DNA from: Vitrella brassicaformis
Lineage: Eukaryota > Sar > Vitrellaceae
Length of the DNA stretch: 64,000 bases
NCBI GenBank assembly: GCA_001179505.1
Contig: CDMY01000333.1
Location: 30,046-94,045, forward strand
Direction: 5' to 3'
The notes below the pieces were generated by a model. It was not told the DNA's origin. It made no database searches and was given only the letters and a program-made list of their open reading frames with translations. Made by a program: the position numbers and the translations under genes. This document shows positions 12,046-23,400 of this stretch, in pieces (the first letter of the stretch is position 1; the number at the start of each line of letters is the position of its first letter).

Positions 12046-14366
12046 TGATGATGATAATGATACTCATGACAAGATGATAGTCTACGACTCGATCTCTCTG
12101 TTGCTTGCCTGCCTGGCTGCCTCCCTGCCTGCCTGCCTCCCTGCCTGGCTGCCTCCCTGCCTGGCTGCCTCCCTGCCTGGCTGCCTCCCTGCCTGGCTGC
12201 CTCCCTGCCTGGCTGTATGCCTGCATGCCTTCCTCCTTGCTTTGGCTGGATGGTGTCTGGCTGGCTGTGTGGATGGCTGTAGATTGCAATACTGACTGAC
12301 CACACACTAACGCTCCGCTCCGCTCTGTCTTTATCGAACCATTCATATTGCATTGATGATGCATTCATGCCATGCCATGCCATGCCTGCCACTCGTGTCT
12401 GTCTATCTCCCCATGCATTGCATCTGTGTGTGGGATGGCCGCCAGAGAGTGCCGTGCCGCTGTGAGTGAGTCTGCCGTGTCCACCACTCCTGGCCATGGT
12501 ATGGTGACTGTCTGGATGGCTGTCGTCCTCCCTCCCTCCCTCCCTCCCTCCCTCCCTCTCTCCCTCTCCGGCTGGCCTGCCGGCCGGCTGGCAAGTGTTT
12601 GTCCATATCCTCCATTTCTTTGTCTTTTCGGCTGCCACTTTTTTCAGTGGACACTGACAGATATGACCATGGTGGGGTGGAGAGGGGGTGGGTGTGGTGT
12701 GGGTGGGGCTGCCTTGTAAGATGAGGAAGAGAGTCAGGCAGCTCAGCGCCCTCCCCATCCCCCTCCCCTCTGCGTGAGCTGCAAACAGTGACCTGGATGG
12801 ATGCCTGCCTGTCTGCCTGCCTCCCTGGACCCTTTCAATCATTTGTGCAATCGTCTCTCTCGTGCTGGTCCGGTTTATCTTTTTGCGCCTTCCTTTTTCT
12901 TTCGAAGGCAGCACTTTTCACCCTCTTGCCTTTAGCGCGTTTTCCATGCCGTCTGTTTCTTTCGTTGGTTTCCCTCCCTCCCGTGTGTTCCTGTTCAGAA
13001 AGGCAGGCCAGCTCTCTCTCTTCGCTTTCCTTTGGCCACTGACTTTTCGCGGCGGGGGGGCGGCATTCATTCTGTTTGGGGCTCTCTTTGTTTTTGCCAT
13101 CGTACAATGCTCCGACTGCGCCACGCCGCAGAGCACCGCTCGACCTCCGAACGAGCGACAGACACAGAGAGAGAAAGGAGAGAGGCAAGGGCACACCACA
13201 GGCAGGCAGGCAGGCAGACAGACATGTGTGTATCAACTCTGCTCACTCTCTCTCTCTCTGGCGCCATCAACCCATCAGCTCCCACAGGGGGCGTGCTGGG
13301 AACGACGTAGAGGTCGCAGACAGACAGCCAGACAGACAGACAGACGGAGAAGAAGAAGAAGAAGAAGAAGGAGGAAGAGAAGCATCATCGGACGTGAGTG
13401 GCGCGTGCGGCTGAACACTCGCATGTAATGCACACATGGGGCAGTACTGTTGGCTGTTGCTTTCTTTTTGTTTGTTTTGGGGCGGGTGTTTTCACTATGC
13501 GTTACTTTTCGCCTTTTCCTGTTTGATTGATACGTACGTACGTACGTTACGTGTGTGTATGATATCTGTCTGTCTGTATGGCTATCTATGGCTGCGCGGA
13601 CAGACAGAGACCAGACGTTTCTCAGTGAATGTTGATTGATATCGATCGATGTCAGGGAGCGACCCACTCACTGGAGTCGACAGATAATGATGAGTAAGTA
13701 AGTCTGAGATACCATCCATGGCACATTCCGCTTTTGCGAAGGTGAGGCCACAGATGAACGTCATGATCCACCGCCACGGGGACATCCGTAAGTGTCTCTC
13801 GTCTCTATGGCATATGGACGGACACATTCGGTCTCTCTCCTGATAGCTCGCCCACAGCGATACACGCATTCATGACACACAGCCAGACTCACACGAAGGA
13901 CTCAACAGCCACCGACCTATGGCGACAAACAAATGCAATTTTGAGGCAGTTGATAGCTAGGCCACAGACTTATAGAGCCTCACGTTCACAATAACCCTCC
14001 CTCCCTGCCTCCCTCCTTAAAGGCTCCTTCTTACCGTGGGTGTACAAGATGGTCACTGACAAGAGTGGACAAGGCAGGAGACGTACCGTCTGTCTGTCTG
14101 ACTGGCTGGCTGGCTTGCTTGTCTGCCTGCCCATATCGATCACGGCACAGTAGGCCAGCTGCAGTATCTCCACCGATACAAACACATCCATTCCCACAAC
14201 CAAACGCCCTTCAGTCAATGGCCATGGGAACACGACACCCTCATGATGCATACCTTGCTCTCTCTCCCTCCCCCTTCCCCTCCTTCCACCACCACACATG
14301 TCACATGGACAATAACCGCCCTGTCCCCCCCTCCCTCCCTCCCTCCCCTTGCTCCCATAGCGCCCA
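12046..14366. other. Gene-poor stretch with minisatellite and simple repeats
   Basis: About 2.3 kb between converging genes. Contents: the 16-bp minisatellite at about 12105-12226, (CCTC)n near 12531-12557, (GACA)n near 13317-13345, (GAA)n near 13348-13372, and a self-complementary (TACG)n run near 13531-13546. Minus-strand frames at about 14220-14130 (hydrophobic, EGRLVVGMDVFVSVEILQLA) and 13800-13730 (MTFICGLTFAKAEC) look a little like exons but I could not join them into a gene. The frame at 12862-13428 starts hydrophobic but ends in Arg repeats and is not accepted. Confidence 0.5.
12105..12226. repeat. 16-bp minisatellite, unit CTGCCTGGCTGCCTCC
   Basis: At least five near-perfect head-to-tail copies of CTGCCTGGCTGCCTCC flanked by partial CTGC/CTCC units, just 3' of the kelch-RING stop codon, so probably in its 3' UTR or terminator region. 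The reverse strand reads as a GGCAGCC-rich tract that translates to repeated GGSQAGRQ in spurious frames. Confidence 0.85.
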
Positions 14367-15308
14367 TCACCATGGCGTCTTGAGCAGGTGGGTGCATCGG
14401 TCGGTCGTCTGCACCTGTTGCCGCACCTTGGCGGCGGGGAGTTGAGGGCGGGGCGGCTTTCTTGCGCCGCAAGACGCACACCCCACCCGCAACGCCCGCC
14501 GCAAGCGCTGCCACCAGGTCTTCCACTCCCTGGGGTAGGTGTTGTAGTTAATGTCATCGTCCTCCTTCGAGCGGCGGCTGGGGGGGAGGATCCTTGCCGG
14601 CGTGGGGGTGGCCTTTGGCGGCTGCTGTGGGGCTGCAGGCAAAGAAGACACCACATCATTGGCCACATGATTGGATGCATTTTTCCCTGCCCTACTCAGC
14701 CCATCACTGTCTATCTGTCATGCCCTCACCTTTGGCGTCGTCGTCAATCCCCTCGTCGATCCACAGCTCGAGGCTGTGAGTGGTGAATGCTGCGATGAAC
14801 AGGCAGGAACAAAGAGAACAACTTCGTGCGTCCTTCAAGTCTGTGTCTCTCTCCGTGTGTACTGATAAGTGGCCGCTGTTCTCACCGCGCTCCGTCAACT
14901 CGGCCGTCTTCTCGGGACGATCCTCGATCGACAGGCGGCAGCAGCTCTCGATCTCTGTAGCGATGAACAACAGACAGGGACGGAATCCTCCAACTTGATC
15001 TATCTCATCTCTCTGTCTCTCCCTCTTTCCGTTCCCTGACCTCGCTCGCCCAGCTCCGACAGCAGAGCGTCCATGTCGCGCAGGTCCATCCCCGAGGCCT
15101 CCCCCCCTGAGACCTCGGGGATGGACTCCAAACTCCCCGTCTGCTGCAGCAGCAGGCTGGATGACCGGCCGTGGGGGGCTGCCGTCGAAGCGACGGACGC
15201 GCGCCGGTCGTTGAGGGCCGTGGCTGCCTTCCCGCCCGTCTTCCCTCCCTCCCCCTCCCCTTCCCCAGCACGCGCGGCCAGCGCCTCAGGTCTCTCGGTC
15301 TCGGCCAT
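14367..15308 (-). CDS. Unknown protein, acidic N-terminus and basic C-terminus
   Basis: I do not recognise this gene. Four exons on the minus strand: about 15308-15050, 14962-14886, 14789-14730, and about 14630 to the TGA at 14367. Splice phases all agree (phase 1), which is the main support. The product, about 230 residues, starts MAETERPEALAARAG, has a Ser-rich stretch, SLESIPEVSGG, then DLRDMDALLSELGERE, ELWIDEGIDDD, and a C-terminal part with PREWKTWWQRLRRALR followed by CASCGARKPPRP. It is predicted mostly disordered, with one Trp/Arg-rich amphipathic helix. A clean 5' UTR intron is visible (donor at 15401, acceptor at 15313, 89 nt) with the motif TGCGAGCT just upstream. The stop at 14367 could be bypassed by splicing at the overlapping GTGATG, so the 3' end is uncertain. 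Confidence 0.5.
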
Positions 15309-15437
15309 GATTCTGACGAAACACACACATGGAGGAGATGACTGGATGGAGGGAGGAATACACTGTCGTGGCGTCGGAGTGCGGATGGACTGGTGGCTCA
15401 CCTCTTCGCAGTCTCCTCGCCCCCACACGCCCCCACG

Positions 15438-15445
15438 AGCTCGCA
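15438..15445 (+). promoter_or_regulatory. AGCTCGCA word upstream of a minus-strand gene
   Basis: Exact 8-mer, 130 bp upstream of the start codon at 15308 and 5' of a 5' UTR intron, hence close to or inside the first untranslated exon. The neighbour on the other side (15481-15884) is also minus-strand, so here the word is not in a divergent interval. Confidence 0.45.
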
Positions 15446-15480
15446 GCAAGACGCGAGTTAAGATGAATGGCTGCCGGTGA

Positions 15481-15884
15481 TCACGTTTGCCTTTTCATTA
15501 CAGCCGTCCTGTCCCCCTCGATGCTGTCTTTCACCTCCCTCACAGATCGGTACACATCCCTATAGGTCAGCACGAACACAACACCGCTCACACATGCAGC
15601 CATCATCGCCTCACGCAAGGCCACACCCCACATGGTGGTGACAGATGCGCCACCAACTCTGCATCACTGCTGACGAGCAGTGTCGCCCGCATTCCCCCCT
15701 CCATCCCCCACGCAATGGCCGCCTCACACACAAGCCTGGCCAGCACTACAATGCCCCACACTTTGACGGTCTTGGGCAGCACGAGACCCCTGACAGCCCC
15801 ACCCATCCCTCGCCACGCCGACAGCACGCCCCTGTGGCGCATCATGGCCATATAGAAAAGCGCCAGGAAGATGCGCATGGCCAT
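15481..15884 (-). CDS. Small putative membrane protein, two exons
   Basis: No known family recognised. From ATG 15884 the minus strand reads MAMRIFLALFYMAMMRHRG, then a second hydrophobic stretch VKVWGIVVLARLVCEAAIA. A 53-nt GT-AG intron (about 15712-15660) joins to VGGASVTTMWGVALREAMM, AACVSGVVFVLTYRDVYR and a charged tail VREVKDSIEGDRTAVMKRQT ending at TGA 15483-15481; about 117 residues. Without that splice the first frame ends at 15603 and the second has no start, so the splice is inferred from continuity of hydrophobic segments. Three short transmembrane segments and a small size suggest an organelle membrane protein. An alternative is a chance frame; the opposite strand is open but has His-rich, unlikely composition. 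Confidence 0.4.
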
Positions 15885-16686
15885 GTTGGCCCAGCTGGCG
15901 TAAAGCCGCCGCAGTCAGCCTCGCTCACACCAAGCAGCAGCCCCTTCGGCCGTTCGGACACGCCGTCCCGTCACTGTTGGTAGTGAGCGGGCGGCGCTGC
16001 AGCACAGCCACCGCACAGCCGGTGCGTGCAACGCACACAAGACAGCGGCAAGAATTTAGTACGTGTCGAGAGAAGGCACGACACACACACACGCACACAA
16101 GGCTCACGTACATCAGAGGGAAGAAGACCGAAGAAAGACAAGGGCCGGACAGCCACCATCGAAATCCACACAGAGCGACACAGTCCATACAAGCGACCAG
16201 CCACATGTGTTCACACATGCACACGATCATTGACACGTACATCTAGCTGTACATACATAAATTGACTAGCAAGCTGGCCGATAGGGCGATCACAGCTAGA
16301 GGGCTATCAAGGGAGGGAGATATGATGAAAGACAGGGTGGTAAGGAGGATATATTAGAGAGACAAACATACGGTCTCAGCGCCGGCTGCCACGACACAGA
16401 AATATGTCATGGAACATGCAGGCGGCCGGCGCACACGCAAGCAGACACACGAGCAGGGGTGGAGGCATACACGCGGGAATTGGAAGACGCGATGATGTGT
16501 GCATCGATAGGTGAAAAGTGAGTGGGTAGCTCTTTCTCACTGCCTGTCCCCTTCCCATTCTCCCACCGGGGTCACTCACTGTACAGGCAGGCATGTCACA
16601 TCAGCATTACACATGGAACGACGACACGATCCACGCACACACACGCAGGCCCGCAGCTGGAGGGCCTGCTACCTAGTCGCATTCGG
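15885..16686. other. Spacer between a small membrane protein gene and an aminotransferase relic
   Basis: About 800 bp with (CA)n tracts and a slightly lower GC content. The minus strand at 16085-15925 has an open stretch rich in Cys and Arg that may be an upstream exon of the small membrane protein gene, but no splice fits the frame. Nothing else seen. Confidence 0.45.
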
Positions 16687-17622
16687 CCGAATGTCTGCAC
16701 GACGATGTCGCACGCCTCTGTCAGCTCGTCCTCCATTACCACCTGCACAACGAACGCACAGCGCTACACGGCACAACACACAATGCACGCTGGTCTTGGC
16801 GAGGCGTGTGTGTGTGTGTGTAACAGTGGAGCCGTACCATTGTGCTTCATGCCATGCATCCTCTCGCGGAACACCTGACTCAACGCCTAACTTGTGCTCT
16901 TCTTCTCGTCTCTTCCGTTGCCCGACGGGCCTGCTCTGTCTGCCGTGCATGCTGCACACGCCAACCACAACCAGTACGGCGCTCTCACGGAAGCTGTGTC
17001 ATTTCCAGGTACCTGCTTCCCTGTTGAGCAGGATCTCGTTGTCGCAGAGCACGGCAGATACGAGCATCAAACCCTGATGTCACGCACAGACACGAGAGAC
17101 ACACTGACCTTCCACACCGCAGCCCTTCTCTCTCTCTCCCTCTCTGTGTGTGTGTGTGTGTCCGTGTGTGTGTGCACGTGTGTGTAAATGTGTGTGTGCG
17201 CGTGGTATACCCTAAGATCCTTGCCGAGCACGAGTATGTCGGGGCCTGCGCGTCTGTGATCGCAGAACAGCATGCGGCCGGTGCGGCAGAGACCCGTCTG
17301 GATCTCGCCGGTGATGAACAAGACATTCGCCACCTGTCGTCCACACGCACCCACGCACGGACGCACGCACGCACGGGGAGTAGAGGTAGCTAATGGTGGT
17401 GCTTCGTGCTCTCTCGCTTCTCCTCACTAAGGTACTTGTCGGCGGGCACTTTGACGTCAGCCTCGCCCTGAATCGGCTCTGCACCCTCACACACGTACAC
17501 ATACATACATACACACACACACACACACCGTAGGTCCATGAGAAGCCCCTCCGTCTCGACCAAGCCTTTGTTTGCCTACCAAGTTGAACATAGTCCGCAT
17601 GCCAGTCGGCCAACGCTTCCCT
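16687..17622 (-). pseudogene. Decayed, 5'-truncated ornithine aminotransferase
   Basis: Minus-strand fragments lie in the order of ornithine delta-aminotransferase: EALADWHADY (about 17620-17580), EPIQGEADVKVPADKYL (17485-17435), NVLFITGEIQTGLCRTGRML then CDHRRAGPDILVLGKDL (17335-17215), LVSAVLCDNEILLN (17075-17025) and EDELTEACDIVVQTF (16741-16687). The normal enzyme has ADEIQTGLGRTG, where the Asp pairs with the PLP ring nitrogen; here it reads TGEIQTGLCRTG, so the Asp is Gly. The HGSTYGGNP segment expected after LVSAVLCD.E cannot be found in any frame and stops interrupt that interval. The first roughly 200 residues of the enzyme are missing upstream. These losses argue for a relic, although the order and exon-like borders are intact. 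Confidence 0.72.
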
Positions 17623-18014
17623 GACACACACACACGCACTCACACACACACACACAGATGGGGAACAATTCATATCATCACACTACATTATGTCGTATGT
17701 CTGTGTGAATTACTTGAGTGCATGTAGATCAATGAGGGCACGAGCACAAAGCCAGACGCATGCGGCCCTGAAAATTGCGCCTAACGATGCACACACAAGA
17801 GATCCAACGACTTGTAGTCAACCAAAACACGACATCAGCAAAAATCAGCGGATTCAGTCCATACACGCATGAGATGCACACACATATGTAGTGCAAGCCA
17901 AGGAGAGTCAAGTCGCCGCCGATTGGGCCGCATGCATACACCAATGTCAGACACGCAGTACACTCGTTCATCGCATCGGCAGCAGACACTACAGCGTCTG
18001 AGGCTCTGGGCAGC
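17623..18014. other. Spacer with a possible degenerate module copy
   Basis: On the minus strand near 17950-17925 a stretch reads CGPIGGD and resembles MGPIGGED in the neighbouring secreted-repeat gene (near 18190), with matching bases on both sides. It may be a broken extra copy of the last module of that gene. No complete gene seen. Confidence 0.35.
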
Positions 18015-19949
18015 CTAATTACTACGGTCGTCGATCATTGTCGTCATCGTCGATTGGATCATTTTCTGGGTGCTCAAAGCCACCTGAAGAAGGCGTAAGA
18101 GAGTAGAGAGCATATGCATTTCCTCATGCATTTCCTCGTAAGGCAGCTCACTCCTGTCCTCGCCACCAATCGGGCCCATCATGTAACCGACACACGACCC
18201 AACACGGACGGGTGGTTGACACATTCCGTCAGGGACATATGAATCGTCATATACATATGGACCGTCATCAAGCCAGACGACTATATTCTGCACCCATCAT
18301 GACAAAACCTCGGTGCACATATCCCTTCGCGCCATTGTTCATGATTGACCTACCACTTCAGCCGTCTCGTTGCCGTATGTGACCACAAACACCTCAAGAA
18401 GCGTCCCATTCGCAGAAGGATGCGAGACATTCATCTGTACCCAGTCCTCATAAGTATAATCACATCCGTCGTCAGTCGATGTAGTTGATCTCCTCCGATC
18501 GACAAAGCCCACAGCTTCGCTGCATACAAATTAAAGGGCTGCCAACATGTGTGTCTCTTCTTCAGTGTACCGATCAATGAATCCAATCACGTCTGCGTCG
18601 CCAGCAAGGTCGCGGTACTGGCAACTCACACTCACCATCATCAGCCCACACAGTGACGTTCTGCATTCACATCTACGCTCACACGCATTGGATTTCACAT
18701 GCTCACTATCTCCTTACCACCACTTCAACAGCAGGATAGAGGCCCAGAAACACAACTTTTCCCTCCACAACGGAACCATCTTGGGTACTCACAACAGCAA
18801 ATTCACTAATTGGACTGATGCCTTTCACCCAGGGGAAGAATTGGCCAGATGGTTCGCTGCATTGATGGAACGATAATAAGCTTGAGCATTTGCTTGCCTT
18901 GATTCTTACCCGTCGACAAATGTGTCGATGGTTCCGACAGACGGCTCGAGAGTAATCACAGTAGCAGCAAAGCCGCCATTTCGCATCTTATCCTGAACGT
19001 ATGCAAAAGCATAGACACACAAAATCGAAAGACGCATCCAGGCGCTGCATTATGGTCAAGCGCCAACCAGATCGATGGAAGTAATCGCCACAGAGTCACC
19101 ACTTTCGCCAGTCCCATTGAATGTTTCAAGAATTGGGCACGCCCTTGGGACGGGTTGCTCACATTTGGCATCATCCGCAAACACGATCACGTCCTGCACT
19201 CAAAACGCATCATACGGTAACGTCCTTGTGCAGTTATGGTTCGATTTTTGACCATGCATACCACATGCAATTCATTGAATTCATCTTCGTTCACGACTTT
19301 CGCCTCCAAAAGAGAGCCACTTTGTGTACTCACAGAGATGAGATCTTCGTAAAGAATAAAACCGCTGGACGGTTCACGTGATTCGCCGATGATCTCGCTG
19401 CACGAAGCAAGAAAGACAGAGCACTTGTATTTTCTAATTGGGATCTCTCGAATGTTTCCCTGACCCGTCAACGGATGCAAAGAGGCTTGCATCATCGTAA
19501 AGCAGCCGCGAAAGCGTGTTAGACGCAACCACAGCTGCAAGGAAGCCCTGGCTCCGCAGGTCATCCTGAAGACACACAGAAGACACACAGAAACAGATAA
19601 TCCTTGCAAGTGGGTGCGCGACGAGCGCTTCCTCAGTTTTGCTGGACCAGATCGACATAAGCAATTTCCCGAGAGCCGCCTGCATCGAGGGTTGCATTGA
19701 ATCTCTCGAGGACAGGACACGGATCTCTTTCCATTCGTGCCGGAGGCCCTGCACCAAAGACAGCCGTCGCACAGTGCGACAGCCGCAGCGCCCCTTCCTC
19801 CGCCCTGACTTGCCTTTCTCATTGGCAGTGTCGACGCGGCGGAGGACACCTGAGAGGTCTTTGGCGTTGCTTGACGCCGTCGGAGCACATTCATATCGGC
19901 ACAATGATGCGATGCCCAGAATCACGACAAGTAAGCGACAACACCACAT
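18015..19949 (-). CDS. Secreted protein with three copies of an undescribed module
   Basis: Not recognised as any known family. ATG 19949 opens MWCCRLLVVILGIASLCRYE, a good signal peptide, followed by a basic region. The rest is built from repeating pieces on separate exons. Piece 1 is VSTQSGSLLEAKVV (about 19340-19300), VSTQDGSVVEGKVV (about 18790-18750) and NVSHPSANGTLLEVFVV (about 18430-18375). Piece 2 follows each across an intron: DVIVFADDAKCEQPVPRAC, NVTVWADDGECELPVPRPC and NIVVWLDDGPYVYDDSYVPD. A third piece, DDLRSQGFLAAVVAS and DKMRNGGFAATVIT, precedes some copies. Several N-glycosylation sequons occur (NVS, NGT, NET). The middle copy runs into stops soon after piece 2 unless a noncanonical splice is used, so the model is incomplete. 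GC is lower than in neighbours. Likely extracellular or endomembrane; 5' end 452 bp from the divergent neighbour. Confidence 0.5.
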
Positions 19950-20302
19950 TTTCTAACACACTGTACGGCCACCGCCTGCCACGCAACATATGGACACTGT
20001 CGAAGATGTGCAGGGTGACCACCGCTGCTCTGCTCACCCCAAACGCTACCAGACGCCCGTCAGCAGCATGGCTCTGCAGACACACAGCACCAGATGCAGT
20101 ACGTGCTTGTGAGCACGTGTGTGTGAAAGCATCAAAGAGATTGATCTGCCTCACTCTGTGAGATTCATCTTTGACTGCCAGCACTCACTCAAAGCGATGA
20201 TCTGCGAATCACAAGACAACATGCAGCGACATCGCTGAGCCCTCGCACCTCTTTCTCTCTCCTCTCTCCCCCTTTCGCTTCTCTCTGCCTCTCTCCCCCT
20301 CT

Positions 20303-20310
20303 AGCTCGCA
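20303..20310 (+). promoter_or_regulatory. AGCTCGCA word in a divergent interval
   Basis: Exact 8-mer in the 451-bp interval between start codons at 19949 (-) and 20401 (+), 91 bp before the plus-strand ATG and followed by AAAAG. A CT-rich tract precedes it. Confidence 0.5.
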
Positions 20311-20400
20311 AAAGTTGGGGGCGTCTCACCCTTTATGCTCATTTTCTAAGGAAGCCGTGAGTAGCGTTTCCTTTTGTCGCTTTAGCACAGGGATCACACG

Positions 20401-23400
20401 ATGAAGCCCACAGCCCACTTGCCCACAGCAGCCGGCCCGGGCCGCAACGGAGGAACGCCAGGGCGGCCAGTCGCATCGCAAGTAGTTGGAGCGAAGCTTG
20501 AGGACTCGCCTGTCAAGCTGGACCGTCCGGCGGCAGAGAAGCTGGTGCTGGAGAGCATGCTCCGCAGCAATGTTGACGTGAGGAAGGAGCTCCTTACCAA
20601 AACTTACGCCGAGACGTCACCCAAGAAGAAAATGCTCGATGATGTAGAGGTAAGACAGGCCAGAGAAGCGCTGCAGAGGGCTAAGAGAGGCTGCAGTGTG
20701 CGCATGCCTCTGGCCGCTCCCTTATGTGCATCTGCAGAAGACTCTGGTATCGATATTTCACTTTTATTCGAGCGAAGGAGGGTCCAATGTGCTGGCGAAC
20801 CGCACTCTCAAGTCCTCAAAGCTGCAGCGGATGGCCATCGACTCCTGTCTCTTCAACGAGTCCCTCACGCCGGCCAAACTGGACCTCCTCTTCACCAAAG
20901 TCACCGGCAAACAGCCAAAGGTAATGCATGTAGCCAAGGGAGTGTGGGTACGGTCGGTAGGTGGTGCTTTTGTTGCTGTGTGGGGTGGTGCAGATGAGCC
21001 TTCGTCAGTTTCTGGACGTTATGGTTCTGGCGGCCAATGTCAAGTACGGGACCTCCCTCCAAGCCCCCGCGGCTCTGGTCAGTACGTGCGTCTCCTGCTG
21101 CAATTGTGGATTCCTTTGCTGTGGGCTGATGGGCTGCTGCTATCTGTGTGTGCAGATGAAGTTGTATGAGGAGCATCTGTCGTCCTTCTGTGCTGATCCC
21201 CTCGCCCCTCCCCCAGGCAATCGTGCTATGTATACACCAGGACGGAGCATATGTGTTGTTGCGCTTGTCTGTGCAGTTGACGGCGAATGGGTGTCGATGC
21301 TCAAGACGGTGGCTCCGCTGCTCGAGCGCTTCTTCCGAGGATACTTCCCCTCATGTGCGTGTATGTTTGGCGTATCTCTCGGCCCGAAAATTAACGCGTC
21401 GCTGTTTTCCTTGTTGGTTGTTTGTCAGGGGTTGCGTTGGCGGCTTCCACACTGGAGGCACAGCAGATGAAGGCATGGAGCAGCTTCCTCACCGACTTCG
21501 AAATCACTCCCGCACTCATCGGAAAACCGCAGGTGCACCAAGCGCCGATTGAGACACGAAACTACATCAACATGACATGACGTCGCCTTTGTCTGTCTGT
21601 AGGCCTATGCCGCCCTTCGCGAGTCGCTGGCATACCCGCCGCACCCATCGCTGCTGCCGCTGACCACCCACGCCTCCCAGCCGGCAGCCGACGCCAAGAG
21701 CGGGCAGATGACATTCCCTCACTTTCTGATGGGTCTGCTGCACATCGCTCGCAAGCTGTCCCCGCAGGACAGCGACACCCTGGCGTTCGTGCGCCTGCTG
21801 GCGGCCATGGACACCTCCAAGGGATGGGTCGTCTTCTTCAACACCACCGGCAATCTCCCCGTGGCCGCCAAGCACCCAGGAGCGGAAGCTGCGGGCCCCA
21901 CCAGCAGGTTCGGGAAGTTGCTGCCGGCCGCTCTGCTGCGCGAGGCAGGTATGCATACTTACCTTTATGCTCTCTTCCATCCACCCGTCATGGATGACAC
22001 GAGAGCTGAACTATTTTGATGTAAACCGTTATAAACAGGTATACTGAAGACACCTGTGGTTGAGAAGGGCAGCAGTGCGTCGAATAATGGTGGCGGTGGG
22101 GTGGCGAGGGGGGATGAGAGAGGGGGCAGGGGTGTGGGTGTGGGGGAGGGTCGACGTCGCGGTGGGAGGGAGGAGGGAGTGGTGTTTGACGAGCCCATGA
22201 CGGACGAGCAGCTGCTGTTGTCCAAGCGGCTCTTCCTCTACTACACCTCTGTCGGAGGTACATATATAGACAGACCGACAGACAGACAGACAGACAGACA
22301 GGGTGTTGTCTGTCTGTCTATGTCTCCTCCCTCCCTCACTGCATGTGCTGCAGATCCCCTGAACCGCACTCACCTCTCATCCGCCAAGTTCGCCCGCTTC
22401 CTCCGTGAGACGGGCATTGTGGCCTCACGCCCCTCCCTGCAGCAGACCAAACTCACAGAACTGACCAACGACACCACCAACCAAGATGGCAGCAACATCC
22501 GCCCCCTGCCCCTCCGCGTGCTGCCCGCCCCGGCCCTCACCCAGGTGCAGGCCGACCTGCTCTTCGTGCGACACACCAAGGCCGCCACCACACTGCCCAA
22601 GACGGGGCTGAGTGCCGTGCCGTCGCAGGGAGACAAGGGCGACGATGAGAGGAGGTCTGGGGTGGGGGCTGGGATGGTGCGCAGCACAAGGCATCACATG
22701 GAGCTGCACCAGTGGTTAAAGGTCGATGAGAAAAGGACACATACAATACACTCGCCTTAGCCAAAAACGTCCATGTCTCGCTTTTGTGTGTGTTTCCAGG
22801 CGTTGAAGGAGTTGTCTCGCGAGGTGCATGCGGCGATGGAGAGCGAGAACCCCTCACCCATGGACTCCCTCACCACTCACATCCTCAAACCCCTGTGCGA
22901 CGCAACCGTCGCCAAGGACCATACCGCCGAGACAGCGGAGGTCAAGGCCATCAACACCGACCCCCTCGTGAAGGAGCTGCTCGCATCCATCCGCCCCCGC
23001 GTGAAGCAGCTCTTCACCCACTACGCACGGGGCGGCCACTCCCTGCCCCTGTCGGGCTTCCAGCAGCTGTGTGCCGACTTCGACGTGTCGGAGCTGCTGG
23101 CCCCAGTGACCATCCAGCGCACATACTGGAGTGCTGTCTCGGCCGGCAACGAGGAGGACAGGAAGATCGAGGCCAATGAGATGAGCTTCACGGCCTTCCA
23201 GCTTGCCGTGGTCACCCTGGCCAGCAAGGCCCCTGTGCCGGAGTTCACCGATAGCGAGAAGAGCCAGTGTGTGAGTGCGGCGCACGAGCACTTCAAGATT
23301 GCCCCTCATCTCGCCCCCGCTGCATACGCCTCCGAGACATACATATCCCTGCTGTTCTTCCTGTCGCGTCTCAACGCGTCGAGTGCGGCCGCGCGCTTCC

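Noticed and set aside
11796-12914. 372-codon open frame on the minus strand
   Set aside because: Antisense to the RING exon and translates the minisatellite into repeated GGSQAGRQ; not a gene.
12862-13428. 188-codon plus-strand frame with a hydrophobic start
   Set aside because: Ends in poly-Arg from a GAA-repeat tract and has no splice or family support.
15487-15855. Plus-strand frame opposite the small membrane protein gene
   Set aside because: No ATG at its start, His/Thr/Pro-rich composition, and the minus strand gives a better hydrophobic protein.
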